Source of the DNA: Pseudomonas frederiksbergensis
GTDB lineage: Bacteria > Pseudomonadota > Gammaproteobacteria > Pseudomonadales > Pseudomonadaceae
Reading direction: 5' to 3'
NCBI RefSeq assembly: GCF_001952935.1
Contig: NZ_CP018319.1
Location: forward strand, 6,034,001 to 6,098,000
DNA length: 64,000 bases
Position 1 is the stretch's first letter; every line of letters starts with the position of its first letter. Made by a program: the position numbers and the translations under genes. Positions 36,449-44,478 of the stretch are shown here, one piece after another. The notes beneath the pieces are model-generated. The model saw only the letters and a list, made by a program, of their open reading frames with translations. It was not told the DNA's origin and made no database searches.

Positions 36449-36497
36449 GGGCCCACCCAGACACCCATTTCGCCAAGGCTAACCAAGGAACAACCCC

Positions 36498-37175
36498 ATG
36501 ACCTTCTCCATCGCAGCACGTTGCCCCGAAACCGGTCAGTTCGGCATTGCGATCAGCTCCTCGAGCATCGCCGTCGGCGCCCGTTGCCCCTGGCTGCTGC
36601 CGGGTGTCGGCGCCGTCTCCACACAAAACATCACCTTGCCGTCACTCGGCCCGGAAGTCCTCGGTCTCATGGAACAGGGCCTTGCACCGGCCGAGGCACT
36701 GGACAAAGTACTGACCCGCAACGGCTACAGCCAATATCGCCAGATCACGGCGATTGACCATCTCGGCCGCACCGCGCATTTCAGCGGTTCGCAAACCCTG
36801 GGTAACCACAACGCCGTGTCCGGCGACCAATGCGTTGCGGCCGGCAACATGCTGGCGGACCGTGCAGTGATCGAGGCCATGGTCGAGGCCTTCGAGCATG
36901 GCGAAGGCCAACTGACTGACCGCCTGCTCGCGGCCATGAAAGCGGCCATCGCCGCGGGTGGCGAAGCCGGGCCGGTGCATTCGGCGGCGGTGGTGGTGGT
37001 CGGCGAACTGACCTGGCCGATCATCAACCTGCGGGTGGATTGGGCGGATCACGATCCAATCGGCCAGCTTGAGAAACTCTGGGACGCCTATCGCCCACAA
37101 GTCCAGGACTACATCGACCGCGCCCTCGCCCCCGACAATTCCCCTGGCTACGGTGTCGCCGGAGACGACCGATGA
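36498..37175 (+). CDS. DUF1028 Ntn-hydrolase-like protein
   Basis: A 225-residue DUF1028 protein. The opening TFSIAARCPETGQFGIAISS followed by VGARCPWLLPGVGAVSTQN is the family signature of an Ntn-hydrolase-like fold. DUF1028 proteins are recurrent partners of M20 peptidases and RidA proteins in degradation operons; they are thought to act as amidohydrolases. The stop overlaps the M20 gene start (ATGA, 37172-37175), so the two are translationally coupled. Confidence 0.88.
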   Translation: MTFSIAARCPETGQFGIAISSSSIAVGARCPWLLPGVGAVSTQNITLPSLGPEVLGLMEQGLAPAEALDKVLTRNGYSQYRQITAIDHLGRTAHFSGSQTLGNHNAVSGDQCVAAGNMLADRAVIEAMVEAFEHGEGQLTDRLLAAMKAAIAAGGEAGPVHSAAVVVVGELTWPIINLRVDWADHDPIGQLEKLWDAYRPQVQDYIDRALAPDNSPGYGVAGDDR

Positions 37176-38320
37176 GCAACACCCGCGATTTGCTGAAAAC
37201 GTTAATAGCGTTCGACACAACGAGCCGCGAATCAAACCTGCAGCTCATCGAGTTCGTGCGCGACTACCTCGAACGCTTCGACGTGCCTTGCGAACTGCTC
37301 TACAACGATGAACGCAGCAAGGCCAACCTGTTCGCGACCATCGGCCCAGCGGACCGGCCGGGCATCGTGCTGTCGGGGCACACCGACGTGGTGCCCGTCG
37401 ACGGCCAGCCATGGACCGTTGCGCCGTTCGAACTCACCGAGCGCGACGGCAAACTGTACGGTCGCGGCACCGCGGACATGAAAAGCTACATCGCCTGCGT
37501 ACTCGCCCTGGTCCCGTCGCTGGTGAACGCCACGCTGCGGCTGCCGGTGCACATCGCGCTTTCCTATGATGAAGAAGTCGGCTGCCTGGGTGTGCGTTCG
37601 TTGCTGTCGGAACTGGAAAAGCGCCCGGTCAAACCGATGCTCTGCATCATTGGCGAACCGACCGAGCTCAAACCGGTGCTGGGCCATAAGGGCAAACTGG
37701 CGATGCGCTGCGACATTCACGGTGAAGCGTGCCATTCGGCGTACGCACCGCTTGGGGTCAATGCGATTGAATACGCCGCCGAACTGATCGGTGAACTGGG
37801 GCGGATCGGCAACCGGCTCAAAGCCCCCGAGCATCACGACGCCCGTTTCGATCCGCCGTTCAGCACCGTGCAAACCGGCGTGATTTGCGGCGGCAAGGCA
37901 CTGAACATCGTCCCCGCCGATTGCCGCTTTGACTTCGAAATCCGCGCCCTGCCCTCGCATGATCCAAGCCACGTTGCGCAGGAGCTGAAGGCCTATGCCG
38001 AGCAGCAGGTGTTGCCGCGCATGCGGGCGGTGAGTGAGCAGAGTGAAATTCGATTTAGCGAGTTGTCCGCGTATCCCGGGTTGGCGACCGATGCGCAGAG
38101 CGAAGCGGCTGAATTGATTGCTGCGTTCTCCGGCTCCCGAGAATTTGGCACCGTCGCCTTCGGCACCGAGGGCGGCCTATTCGATGCGGCAGGCATTCCC
38201 ACCGTCGTCTGCGGCCCCGGCAGCATGGATCAAGGCCATAAACCCGACGAATTCGTCAGCCTCGAACAACTGACAGCCTGCGACGCCATGCTCCATCGAA
38301 TGCTGCAATCAATCAGCTAA
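37172..38320 (+). CDS. argE: M20 peptidase, acetylornithine deacetylase-like
   Basis: A 382-residue zinc-dependent M20 deacylase. Metal ligands and catalytic motif are visible as SGHTDVVPVDGQPW, GRGTADMKS, YDEEVGCLG and GEPTELKPVLGHKG, with the dimerisation lid next and GPGSMDQGHKPDEFV at the end. Closest in layout to ArgE. Given its operon (monooxygenase, RidA, DUF1028, NCS1 permease) it may instead remove an acyl group from a catabolic intermediate; the symbol is by similarity. It overlaps the DUF1028 stop by 4 bp. Confidence 0.88.
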   Translation: MSNTRDLLKTLIAFDTTSRESNLQLIEFVRDYLERFDVPCELLYNDERSKANLFATIGPADRPGIVLSGHTDVVPVDGQPWTVAPFELTERDGKLYGRGTADMKSYIACVLALVPSLVNATLRLPVHIALSYDEEVGCLGVRSLLSELEKRPVKPMLCIIGEPTELKPVLGHKGKLAMRCDIHGEACHSAYAPLGVNAIEYAAELIGELGRIGNRLKAPEHHDARFDPPFSTVQTGVICGGKALNIVPADCRFDFEIRALPSHDPSHVAQELKAYAEQQVLPRMRAVSEQSEIRFSELSAYPGLATDAQSEAAELIAAFSGSREFGTVAFGTEGGLFDAAGIPTVVCGPGSMDQGHKPDEFVSLEQLTACDAMLHRMLQSIS

Positions 38321-38331
38321 TTCGCCCCCCC

Positions 38332-38420
38332 TGTGGGAGCGAGCCCGCTCGCGATGAGGCCATGTCAGCCAATATCAATGCAGCTGACCCACCGCTTTCG
38401 CGAGCAAGCCCGCTCCCACA
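38332..38420. repeat. REP inverted pair (REPIN)
   Basis: Facing REP arms TGTGGGAGCGAGCCCGCTCG and GCGAGCAAGCCCGCTCCCAC around about 40 bp, directly after the M20 peptidase stop. Confidence 0.88.
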
Positions 38421-38443
38421 AAAGCGCGTCCGCAACGGGTCCC

Positions 38444-38576
38444 TGTAGCAGCTGGCGAAGCCTGCGTTCGGCTGCGAAGCAGTCGCAAAACCTGACGACT
38501 CGGTGCATCAGGAAAACCGCGTGCGCAGGGTTTACGACTGCTTCGCAGCCGAACGCAGGCTTCGCCAGCTGCTACA
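38444..38576. repeat. Perfect 42-bp inverted repeat of a second repeat family
   Basis: Arms at 38444-38485 and 38535-38576 are exact 42-bp complements beginning TGTAGCAGCTGGCGAAGCC and ending with the reverse. The core differs from the GTGGGAGCGGG REP family. The 49-bp centre contains no gene. Confidence 0.92.
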
Positions 38577-38786
38577 CGTTGCGCGGTGTTTCGACGATCC
38601 AATCCCCTGTACCCCACAGGTTTTCGGCGACCACCCGACATACATTTTTTAGCGTCTATACCCACAAACTTACTAATTTATCTCTCACTCCCCACCGCAC
38701 ATCATCAACTCCAACAAGAAAAGCGTCGCCCCCGTGCAGCGCTCACCGAAGTACGTCCACGTACTCAAATTGCCTTGGAGTCCGTC

Positions 38787-40202
38787 ATGGTTACCGCAGC
38801 AACAACCTCCGCCCCGCTCATCGAAAAACACACCATCGGCTACGTGCCGCCCGAAGATCGCCACGGCAAAACCCGCGACCTGTTCACCCTCTGGTTCGGC
38901 GGCAACATCGCCCCATTACCCATCGTCACCGGCGCCCTCGGCGTGCAAATGTTCCACCTGAACCTGGTGTGGGGCATCGTCGCCATCCTCGTCGGCCACC
39001 TGGTCGGCGGCGTGCTGATGGCGCTGCACTCGGCGCAAGGCCCGCAAATGGGCATCCCGCAAATGATCCAGAGCCGCGCCCAGTTCGGCTCCCTCGGCGC
39101 GCTGCTGGTGGTGCTGATCGCCGGCATCATGTACATCGGCTTCTTCGCCTCCAACATCGTCCTCGCCGGTAAATCCCTGCACGGCGTGGTCGACAGCGTG
39201 CCAGTGCCGGTGGGCATCGTCATCGGCGCCCTCGGTTCGGGCATCATCGGCATCATCGGCTACCGCTTCATTCACGTGCTCAACCGCATCGGCACCTGGG
39301 TGCTCGGCGCCGGAATCGTGCTGGGCTTCGGCTACATCTTCACCCACGTGCAGACCGCCGACTTCCTCACCCGCGGCAGCTTCAACATCTCCGGTTGGCT
39401 GGCCACCGTATCGCTCGCTGCGCTCTGGCAAATCGCCTTCGCGCCCTACGTCTCCGACTACTCGCGCTACCTGCCGGCCAACGTTCCCGTGGCCGCAACG
39501 TTCTGGACCACTTATTTGGGCACCGTGCTCGGCTCCAGCCTCTCGTTCATCTTCGGCGCCGTCGCCGTCCTCGCCACACCCGTCGGCCTGGACACCATGG
39601 ACGCCGTCAAACTCGCCACCGGCTCCATCGGCCCACTGATGCTCGTGCTGTTCCTGCTCAGCGTCATCAGCCACAACGCCCTCAACCTCTACGGCGCCGT
39701 ACTGTCGCTGATCACCCTGGTGCAGACCTTCGCCTACCGCTGGATCCCCACCGCCAAAAGCCGCGCCGTCCTCTCCATCATCGTCCTCGCCGCCTGCTGC
39801 TTCGCCGCCGTCGGCGCCTCCGCCAACTTCATCGGCCACTTCGTCGACATGGTGCTGGTGTTGCTCGTGGTACTGGTGCCGTGGACCGCGATCAACCTGA
39901 TCGACTTCTACGCGATTCACAAAGGTCAGTACGACATCGGCTCGATCTTCAAAGTCGACGGCGGGATTTATGGCCGGTACAACCCGCAGGCACTGTTGGC
40001 CTACGCGATTGGCATCGTGGTGCAGATCCCGTTCATGAACACGCCGCTGTACGTCGGCCCCATCTCCGAACACATCAACGGCGCTGACTTGTCCTGGCTG
40101 GTAGGCCTACTCATCACCTCCCCGCTCTACTACTGGCTAGCCAACCGCGACACCGCCTACAAACGCCGCCTCTCAACCGGAAAACTCGCCAACTCGATCT
40201 AA
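38787..40202 (+). CDS. NCS1-family cytosine/purine permease
   Basis: A 471-residue NCS1 nucleobase-cation symporter with about 12 hydrophobic segments. Family cues: the start EDRHGKTRDLFTLWFGGNI, GPQMGIPQMIQSRAQFG, and YVSDYSRYLP. Substrates in the family are cytosine, purines, allantoin or hydantoins. The ATG at 38787 has GGAG six bases upstream; the frame is open further upstream but without protein-like content. It probably imports the substrate of the preceding catabolic genes, though a repeat-rich 466-bp gap separates them. Confidence 0.9.
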   Translation: MVTAATTSAPLIEKHTIGYVPPEDRHGKTRDLFTLWFGGNIAPLPIVTGALGVQMFHLNLVWGIVAILVGHLVGGVLMALHSAQGPQMGIPQMIQSRAQFGSLGALLVVLIAGIMYIGFFASNIVLAGKSLHGVVDSVPVPVGIVIGALGSGIIGIIGYRFIHVLNRIGTWVLGAGIVLGFGYIFTHVQTADFLTRGSFNISGWLATVSLAALWQIAFAPYVSDYSRYLPANVPVAATFWTTYLGTVLGSSLSFIFGAVAVLATPVGLDTMDAVKLATGSIGPLMLVLFLLSVISHNALNLYGAVLSLITLVQTFAYRWIPTAKSRAVLSIIVLAACCFAAVGASANFIGHFVDMVLVLLVVLVPWTAINLIDFYAIHKGQYDIGSIFKVDGGIYGRYNPQALLAYAIGIVVQIPFMNTPLYVGPISEHINGADLSWLVGLLITSPLYYWLANRDTAYKRRLSTGKLANSI

Positions 40203-40219
40203 CTAATCCCCCAATCCCC

Positions 40220-40307
40220 TGTGGGAGCGAGCCTGCTCGCGATGAGGCCATGACAGCCAATATTGATTGAGCTGACAGCCCCCCATCGCGAGCAACCCCA
40301 CTTGCGC
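40220..40307. repeat. REP inverted pair, right arm degenerate
   Basis: Left arm TGTGGGAGCGAGCCTGCTCG is canonical; the facing arm (CATCGCGAGCAACCCCACTT) has decayed. It follows the permease stop by 17 bp. Confidence 0.75.
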
Positions 40308-40396
40308 CTTGCCCGCGACTACCCAAAAACCCCGAAATTTTATGAACCCCGCCCACACCCACCCACCTAACTGAATGACTATCAGGAGGGTGAACA

Positions 40397-40615
40397 ATGC
40401 AAACCGAAACCATCTGGATCGTACTCGCCGCAATACTTGTGCTGGTCGAGGTATGGGCCATCAACAAAGTGCGCAAAGCCGAAGGCAAATCCAGCAACAA
40501 ACTCGTATGGATGGTGGTAATCGTGTTTGTACCGCTGTTCGGGCTGATAGCGTGGGCAGTGGCCGGACCGAAACACACCGATCAGAACCCGCATTCACCG
40601 CAGGCCAGGCAATAA
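40397..40615 (+). CDS. Small PLDc_N-domain membrane protein
   Basis: A 72-residue protein with two hydrophobic segments (WIVLAAILVLVEVWAI and LVWMVVIVFVPLFGLIAWAV) joined by a short basic loop. This is the phospholipase D N-terminal-like (PLDc_N) module found alone in many bacteria; function unknown. AGGAGGGTGAACA precedes the ATG, an excellent ribosome site. Followed by a terminator at 40661. Confidence 0.88.
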   Translation: MQTETIWIVLAAILVLVEVWAINKVRKAEGKSSNKLVWMVVIVFVPLFGLIAWAVAGPKHTDQNPHSPQARQ

Positions 40616-40660
40616 CGTTGCATGCTGTGCGGTAAGGATTTTTTGAACGGCGCAATCGCA

Positions 40661-40696
40661 AACAACAAAGCCCCGAAGATTCGGGGCTTTGTTGTT
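40661..40696. terminator. Bidirectional rho-independent terminator
   Basis: Perfect stem AACAACAAAGCCCCGAA / TTCGGGGCTTTGTTGTT with a 2-3 base loop. It lies 45 bp after the PLDc_N gene. The AACAACAAAG / CTTTGTTGTT ends make it usable in both directions. Confidence 0.85.
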
Positions 40697-40754
40697 CCTG
40701 ACCACCCGATTTCATAAACCTGACATCCGAAATTCGCGTAGGAATTCACCCTTT

Positions 40755-40795
40755 GTGGCGAGGGGATTTATCCCCGTCGGGTCGCGAAGCGGCCC
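40755..40795. repeat. REP-like hairpin of the GTGGCGAGGGGATT class
   Basis: GTGGCGAGGGGATTTATCCCC with GGGGA/TCCCC arms, followed by GGGTCGCGAAGCGGCCCC. This resembles a further Pseudomonas short repeat class (compare 55170-55282). Confidence 0.5.
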
Positions 40796-41014
40796 CAAAA
40801 CCTGCCTCCCCTTTCCCAAGACACTCCACACGACCCGAATCACCGCAACAAGCCCGAAAACAGTGGCATTCAGCCTTGTCACAACAAACGCCCAACCGTC
40901 CTACAGCCCGGTTGTGAGTAGAAAAATGACCGCCTATATTCGACCTGTCGCTGACCGCAGTTAGCGATAGGGTTTCGCAGCCCTCGAGATTGACACCAAA
41001 GCACTGTCAGGCAT

Positions 41015-41156
41015 GATGCAGCCGACTTCGACTGCATCGTGTTTTATGGCGGTTGTGTGCGGGAGACTTACGGGTCTGCCGGAACTGGTGTAAATCCCCC
41101 GGTCTGCGAACCCGCACACAGCTGCCACCCATTTGTTTCGCAGCAGAAAGGTGGCA
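41015..41156 (+). promoter_or_regulatory. Highly structured 5' leader of the DUF6124 gene, candidate cis RNA
   Basis: Nested perfect complements: GATGCAG/CTGCATC (41015-41021, 41032-41038); a 10-bp closing stem TGTGTGCGGG/CCCGCACACA (41054-41063, 41111-41120) enclosing AGAC/GTCT (41064-41067, 41074-41077) and CCGG/CCGG (41079-41082, 41099-41102); then TGCCACC/GGTGGCA (41123-41129, 41150-41156). The last hairpin ends 14 bases before the ribosome site GAGGAT. This is a closed multi-branch element in the 5' leader. I recall similar leaders before related Pseudomonas genes but cannot name a family. Confidence 0.65.
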
Positions 41157-41182
41157 ATTCTTCTTTTGTGAGGATTTACACC

Positions 41183-41476
41183 ATGAAAACCCAAAACCCG
41201 CCCCACCGCTTCACCCCTATGTCCCAATTCGCCACCGACTACCCCGTCCTGCTCATCGACAGCGACGCCCCACTCCAAGAACTCCACAACTGCGTCAGCG
41301 AACGCCTCAGCGCCGTCCTCAAATACCTGCACCTCATGGCCTGCACCAGCCTGCCGGACTATGCCGAGAACGACATCAACACCGTCACCAACATCGCCCG
41401 GATCATGGTCCAGGATGTGAGCGATGTGTTTCGGGTGATTGAGCAGCGTGGGTTTGATACGCCAAAAGGTCAGTGA
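41183..41476 (+). CDS. DUF6124/DUF3077-family small protein
   Basis: A 97-residue protein of a Pseudomonas-typical family (often annotated DUF3077 or DUF6124). Landmarks are LLIDSDAPLQELHNCVSERL and LHLMACTSLPDYAEND, broken as in the family. No membrane segment or catalytic motif. GAGGAT eight bases before the ATG. The upstream leader folds into several stable hairpins (41015-41156), suggesting post-transcriptional control. A terminator follows 20 bp after the stop. Confidence 0.8.
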   Translation: MKTQNPPHRFTPMSQFATDYPVLLIDSDAPLQELHNCVSERLSAVLKYLHLMACTSLPDYAENDINTVTNIARIMVQDVSDVFRVIEQRGFDTPKGQ

Positions 41477-41496
41477 TCATTTCAACCCCAATAAAA

Positions 41497-41520
41497 ACCC
41501 GCGTTGATGCGGGTTCTTAT
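41497..41520 (+). terminator. Hairpin terminator after the DUF6124 gene
   Basis: ACCCGC/GCGGGT stem with GTTGAT loop followed by TCTTAT; weak T-run but directly after the gene. Confidence 0.65.
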
Positions 41521-41528
41521 ACTTGATC

Positions 41529-41611
41529 ATTACGGGCAATGACGGTGGAGTTTCAGGCGATCGCGGCAAGCATCTACCGATCATGATCACTAAGAATGTC
41601 GATAAAACTTC
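41529..41611 (+). pseudogene. Truncated hcp fragment
   Basis: 83 bp that differ from hcp positions 43009-43091 at only 7 places by direct count. In frame it reads ITGNDGGVSGDRGKHLPI then MITKNVDKTSERKK and a stop at 41625-41627. Both ends of the gene are missing. Same orientation as the intact hcp, 1,480 bp away, with the LysE-type gene between. A remnant of a former hcp copy. Confidence 0.85.
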
Positions 41612-41623
41612 TGAAAGAAAAAA

Positions 41624-41657
41624 GTGACAGATCTATTTATTCAAATAGATCTGTCAC
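41624..41657 (-). terminator. Perfect hairpin terminator of the GACAGATCTATTT family
   Basis: 15-bp perfect arms GTGACAGATCTATTT / AAATAGATCTGTCAC, 4-base loop. On the minus strand it starts right after the LysE-type stop codon and is followed by six T residues, so it terminates that gene. It also abuts the hcp fragment. Confidence 0.85.
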
Positions 41658-42263
41658 CTACGCCATCATTTCTCCACTAATAAGATGGTGCAATTTCCAT
41701 ATAGAGAATGCAATCAGATAAAAGCCACTCAGCCAGCTTAGTATTTTAAAATTCACCCGACCAGACAATGTATTACTTACAGCACCCCCTCCTAACACAT
41801 ACACCATTTGACAAGTAAAGCTACCGATAAAAAAGCCTGAAAGAAAGGCAGGAATATTGACCGCTGCGCCACCCGAGTGATTGGCAAAAACGTAAGAAGT
41901 AATTGCCACGATGGTCAGTGGATTAGTAATCGTCAAAGCAAAAACGGAAATAAATCCAGCCTGTTGCGAAACCGATATGTCAGCACCCGCAGACATGAAT
42001 ATTTTTACACCCAAGTAAAACAGATAAACTATAGATGCAATAATCAACAGACCTTGAAGTTGAAACACAAAAACACTCACAAGTGTGGCACTCATCAATG
42101 CAACTGCGGCATATAAAACATCGGCGATAGCGGCACCTAACGCACTTGGCACTGCACTCATTCGCCCAAACAAAACTGATTGCCTCAATACAATTAAGGC
42201 AATCGGCCCAAATGAAATCGATAGCATCATAGAAAATAGCAGAGACTGCTGAAAATCTTGCAT
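41658..42263 (-). CDS. LysE-type amino acid exporter
   Basis: A 201-residue inner-membrane protein with about six hydrophobic helices, of the LysE/RhtB family, which exports amino acids. The N-terminal SISFGPIALIVLRQSVLFG and SALGAAIADVLYA match the family core (G-P-x8-R and the A-D motif). AT-rich codon use sets it apart from the flanking chromosome and suggests transfer. AAGGTGG precedes the ATG. A perfect hairpin terminator begins at the stop codon. It lies between an hcp fragment and the intact hcp. Confidence 0.85.
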   Translation of the reverse strand: MQDFQQSLLFSMMLSISFGPIALIVLRQSVLFGRMSAVPSALGAAIADVLYAAVALMSATLVSVFVFQLQGLLIIASIVYLFYLGVKIFMSAGADISVSQQAGFISVFALTITNPLTIVAITSYVFANHSGGAAVNIPAFLSGFFIGSFTCQMVYVLGGGAVSNTLSGRVNFKILSWLSGFYLIAFSIWKLHHLISGEMMA

Positions 42264-42864
42264 TACTTTTCGACCACCTTAAATACTCCACGCTGGCGCG
42301 ATAATGAGGACGATTAAAATCTTCAGCCAGCAATATTATTGCAAGTAGCATCGTATAACGCTTGTTCATTTTCCCTTATATTAAACGCATTCCTGAATGC
42401 TCATCAGATTCTCTCCGTGTATTCCTTGGTTTTATTATTGTCGATCCTTGTTGCGCTGTCCTGCGCTGGAGAAATATTCAATCTCACAAAAAAAATGTCA
42501 ACAGTTTTTTCTAAAAATACTCTCGAACCCGTAGATGCCTATGTTGCAGTCCTAGCCTGAGACGTCCGAGCTAGAGGGTCGCGACTATGAAGAAATCCAA
42601 ATCTGAAAATCAGCGATTGCTAGTAACTAACTTGTACGAAATATGAGTCAGAATATTCATACCTTAATTTACTACCTTTTTTAAGTAAGTCGTCATTCAC
42701 ATAAATTAAGAGTCTGCTTGTAGGATTATTCCTCGCCTAAATTCTTTACCCGCCGCAAGACAAGTCTGAACTTAATTAGTTGCTGAATCACCTCGTCATA
42801 CTCCCTCTAATGCAAATGTTACGCTCGAAACAACGCGAGCAGCTGACTATAAGGAGTGGCACAT
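42264..42864. other. AT-rich divergent gap, no firm gene
   Basis: 601 AT-rich bp between the LysE-type gene and hcp. A 19-residue ATG frame at 42587-42646 (MKKSKSENQRLL...) has AGAGGG upstream but nothing else to support it; a hydrophobic frame around 42339-42560 starts only at TTG without a ribosome site. Probably holds the hcp promoter. Confidence 0.45.
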
Positions 42865-43365
42865 ATGGCTAATCACGGTTACATGAGCATGACCGGCAAA
42901 CGACAAGGTTTGATTTCCGCCGGTTGTTCTGGCCTGAATTCAATCGGCAACAAATGTCAGATTGATCATGAAGACGAAATCATGATTCTCGCGTATTCGC
43001 ACAACATGATTACGGGCAATGACGGTGGAGTTTCAGGTGGTCGCGGCAAGCATCTACCGATCACGATCACGAAAAATATCGATAAATCTTCACCGTTGTT
43101 GGCCAGCGCACTTCATGAGCGCGAGGAGATAGAGTGCACGATCCATTTTTATCGAACATCACCAACTGGCGGCCAGGATAAATATTATTCAATACGGCTC
43201 ACGGGTGCGAAAATTGCGCATATCAACCTTCAAGTCCCTCATGCCATTCATATGAATGATGCACAACCACAAGAAATGGTATCCATTCGTTATCGTGATA
43301 TTAGCTGGACGCACATTCAGGGAAGTACGTGTGCTTATAGCACTTGGGGAAATGAGGATGAGTGA
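42865..43365 (+). CDS. hcp: Type VI secretion tube protein Hcp
   Basis: A 166-residue Hcp/TssD-type protein. The start GYMSMTGKRQGLISAGC, then HNMITGNDGGVSGGRGKHLPI and the tail IRYRDISWTHIQG are characteristic of the longer Hcp group found with orphan effector modules. Hexameric Hcp rings form the T6SS tube and can chaperone small effectors inside the ring. AAGGAG lies eight bases before ATG 42865. No other T6SS structural gene is in the window. Its stop codon lies inside the start of the DUF4225 gene, so the two are coupled. Confidence 0.93.
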   Translation: MANHGYMSMTGKRQGLISAGCSGLNSIGNKCQIDHEDEIMILAYSHNMITGNDGGVSGGRGKHLPITITKNIDKSSPLLASALHEREEIECTIHFYRTSPTGGQDKYYSIRLTGAKIAHINLQVPHAIHMNDAQPQEMVSIRYRDISWTHIQGSTCAYSTWGNEDE

Positions 43366-44044
43366 TGAATCCTGTGACATTCACGACGTTACTAAAGCTG
43401 CATCGAATCTTGTAGCGTTCGGGTGCACTATCGGCGCTACGCAGTTATACGATAGCTTTTTGCAGCTTCAATTTAGTTCGATTGTTTCATCTTTTGCTAA
43501 CGAGATTATCCAAGCGGTTGATGAAGGCTTGATCAGTGCGCAGCAGGGCTTGCAACAGCTCAGAGAAGAATATGCCGATTTGACGGCCAAAGCGATGTTT
43601 TACACTCAAAATGGCATTGGGATCTTAGCGGGTGCAATTCAAATTCAAACTGGGGTTTCATCACTCGCAAACTCAAGAGGTATTAAATTAGCCAGTGGGT
43701 TAACCTACGTTGCGCATGGAGCAAACAATATTTATGAAAGCGCAGGAAATATATACAACGGACCTGACGCGCCCAGCACAGTAGGGCCAGTTAGAAAAAC
43801 ATACCAACATCTAGCCAAAGACACTAAAATCGGAAACACTATCTATTATTCTATGGACTTAGGGCTATCAGCTTTCGGCGCAATGAGTTTAGTGCGTAAA
43901 ACCGATACGCTAGAACTTTTCAGGGAAGATCCTATCAACTATGAACGAGCGTACAGACAAATGGGGAAACTAGCACTGGCCTTTGAAGCATTGATCGATA
44001 CAACCACAATAAAAAACATAGCAGAAGAAACAGCTTTAGAATGA
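43358..44044 (+). CDS. DUF4225 protein, candidate Hcp-delivered T6SS effector
   Basis: A 228-residue protein that I place in DUF4225. Cues are CDIHDVTKAASNLVAFGC near the start and YRQMGKLALAFEALIDT at the end. Residues about 90-130 are a Gly/Ala/Ile-rich amphipathic-to-hydrophobic stretch (NGIGILAGAIQIQTGVSSL) with a second at about 175-185, suggesting membrane insertion. No signal peptide. ATG 43358 (or 43352) overlaps the hcp stop; GGGGA is seven bases upstream. Coupling to hcp and the facing membrane proteins suggest a T6SS effector; toxicity is inferred. Confidence 0.75.
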   Translation: MSDESCDIHDVTKAASNLVAFGCTIGATQLYDSFLQLQFSSIVSSFANEIIQAVDEGLISAQQGLQQLREEYADLTAKAMFYTQNGIGILAGAIQIQTGVSSLANSRGIKLASGLTYVAHGANNIYESAGNIYNGPDAPSTVGPVRKTYQHLAKDTKIGNTIYYSMDLGLSAFGAMSLVRKTDTLELFREDPINYERAYRQMGKLALAFEALIDTTTIKNIAEETALE

Positions 44045-44055
44045 ATTCAATCACA

Positions 44056-44478
44056 TCACTTTCTTCGACGCAGCCTCATTATATAAATGCATAAACAGGC
44101 AAAAACCAACATAAAAACAGCCACATTAACGATAAACGAAAGATTGCCTTGCGGCGAAAACTCTTGATCAATTTGTAGAGCAATAACGGCAGTCCAGAAC
44201 AAAGAACCGATAAAAGCGCCAAAATACGCAACCCAAGCAGAGTCTCTTTCGGGGTTAAAATCCCGCCCAAGTAAAACATCAATATAGCTGGGAAAACAGT
44301 AATAAAAATTAACAAACAACAAAAAGACAAAAAAAACACCCAGCACCAGCCAATAATAAACCCCACTTATAGGGACCACTTTTTCTATTAACCAAACAAG
44401 CAATGCCGCATAAAACATCGAAAGCATGACAGCTAGTGAATCCGAAATTAAAACGGTAAAGAAAACCCGCAACCGCAT
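44056..44478 (-). CDS. Four-helix membrane protein, candidate immunity protein 1
   Basis: A 140-residue protein with four hydrophobic helices and a basic end (MRLRRRK), probably an inner-membrane protein. ATG 44478 is preferred over a GTG at 44484: GAGGGGG is eight bases upstream. The segment SAWVAYFGAFIGSLFWTAVI then LQIDQ aligns with ASWIAIFIGASIGTIIFI then PQIDK of the 44860-45309 protein, so the two are paralogues. It converges on the DUF4225 gene (11-bp gap). Role as effector immunity is inferred from position and topology. Confidence 0.65.
   Translation of the reverse strand: MRLRVFFTVLISDSLAVMLSMFYAALLVWLIEKVVPISGVYYWLVLGVFFVFLLFVNFYYCFPSYIDVLLGRDFNPERDSAWVAYFGAFIGSLFWTAVIALQIDQEFSPQGNLSFIVNVAVFMLVFACLCIYIMRLRRRK

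Larger units (their letters stand above)
38321..38786. other. Repeat-rich gap, no gene
   Basis: 466 bp filled by a REP pair (38332-38420) and a long perfect inverted repeat (38444-38576), then an AT-rich leader to the permease. No protein-coding signal. Confidence 0.6.
40616..41182. other. Intergenic, with terminator and structured leader
   Basis: 567 bp without a protein gene. It contains the terminator 40661-40696, a short REP-like hairpin 40755-40795 and the structured leader 41015-41156 described separately. Confidence 0.6.

Noticed and set aside
38916..40073. 385-residue minus-strand open frame within the NCS1 permease gene
   Set aside because: Extremely His/Asp/Glu/Val-rich composition is typical of the antisense of a membrane-protein gene.
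42587..42646. 19-residue lysine-rich frame upstream of hcp
   Set aside because: Only an AGAGGG supports it; no hydrophobic or coupled context.
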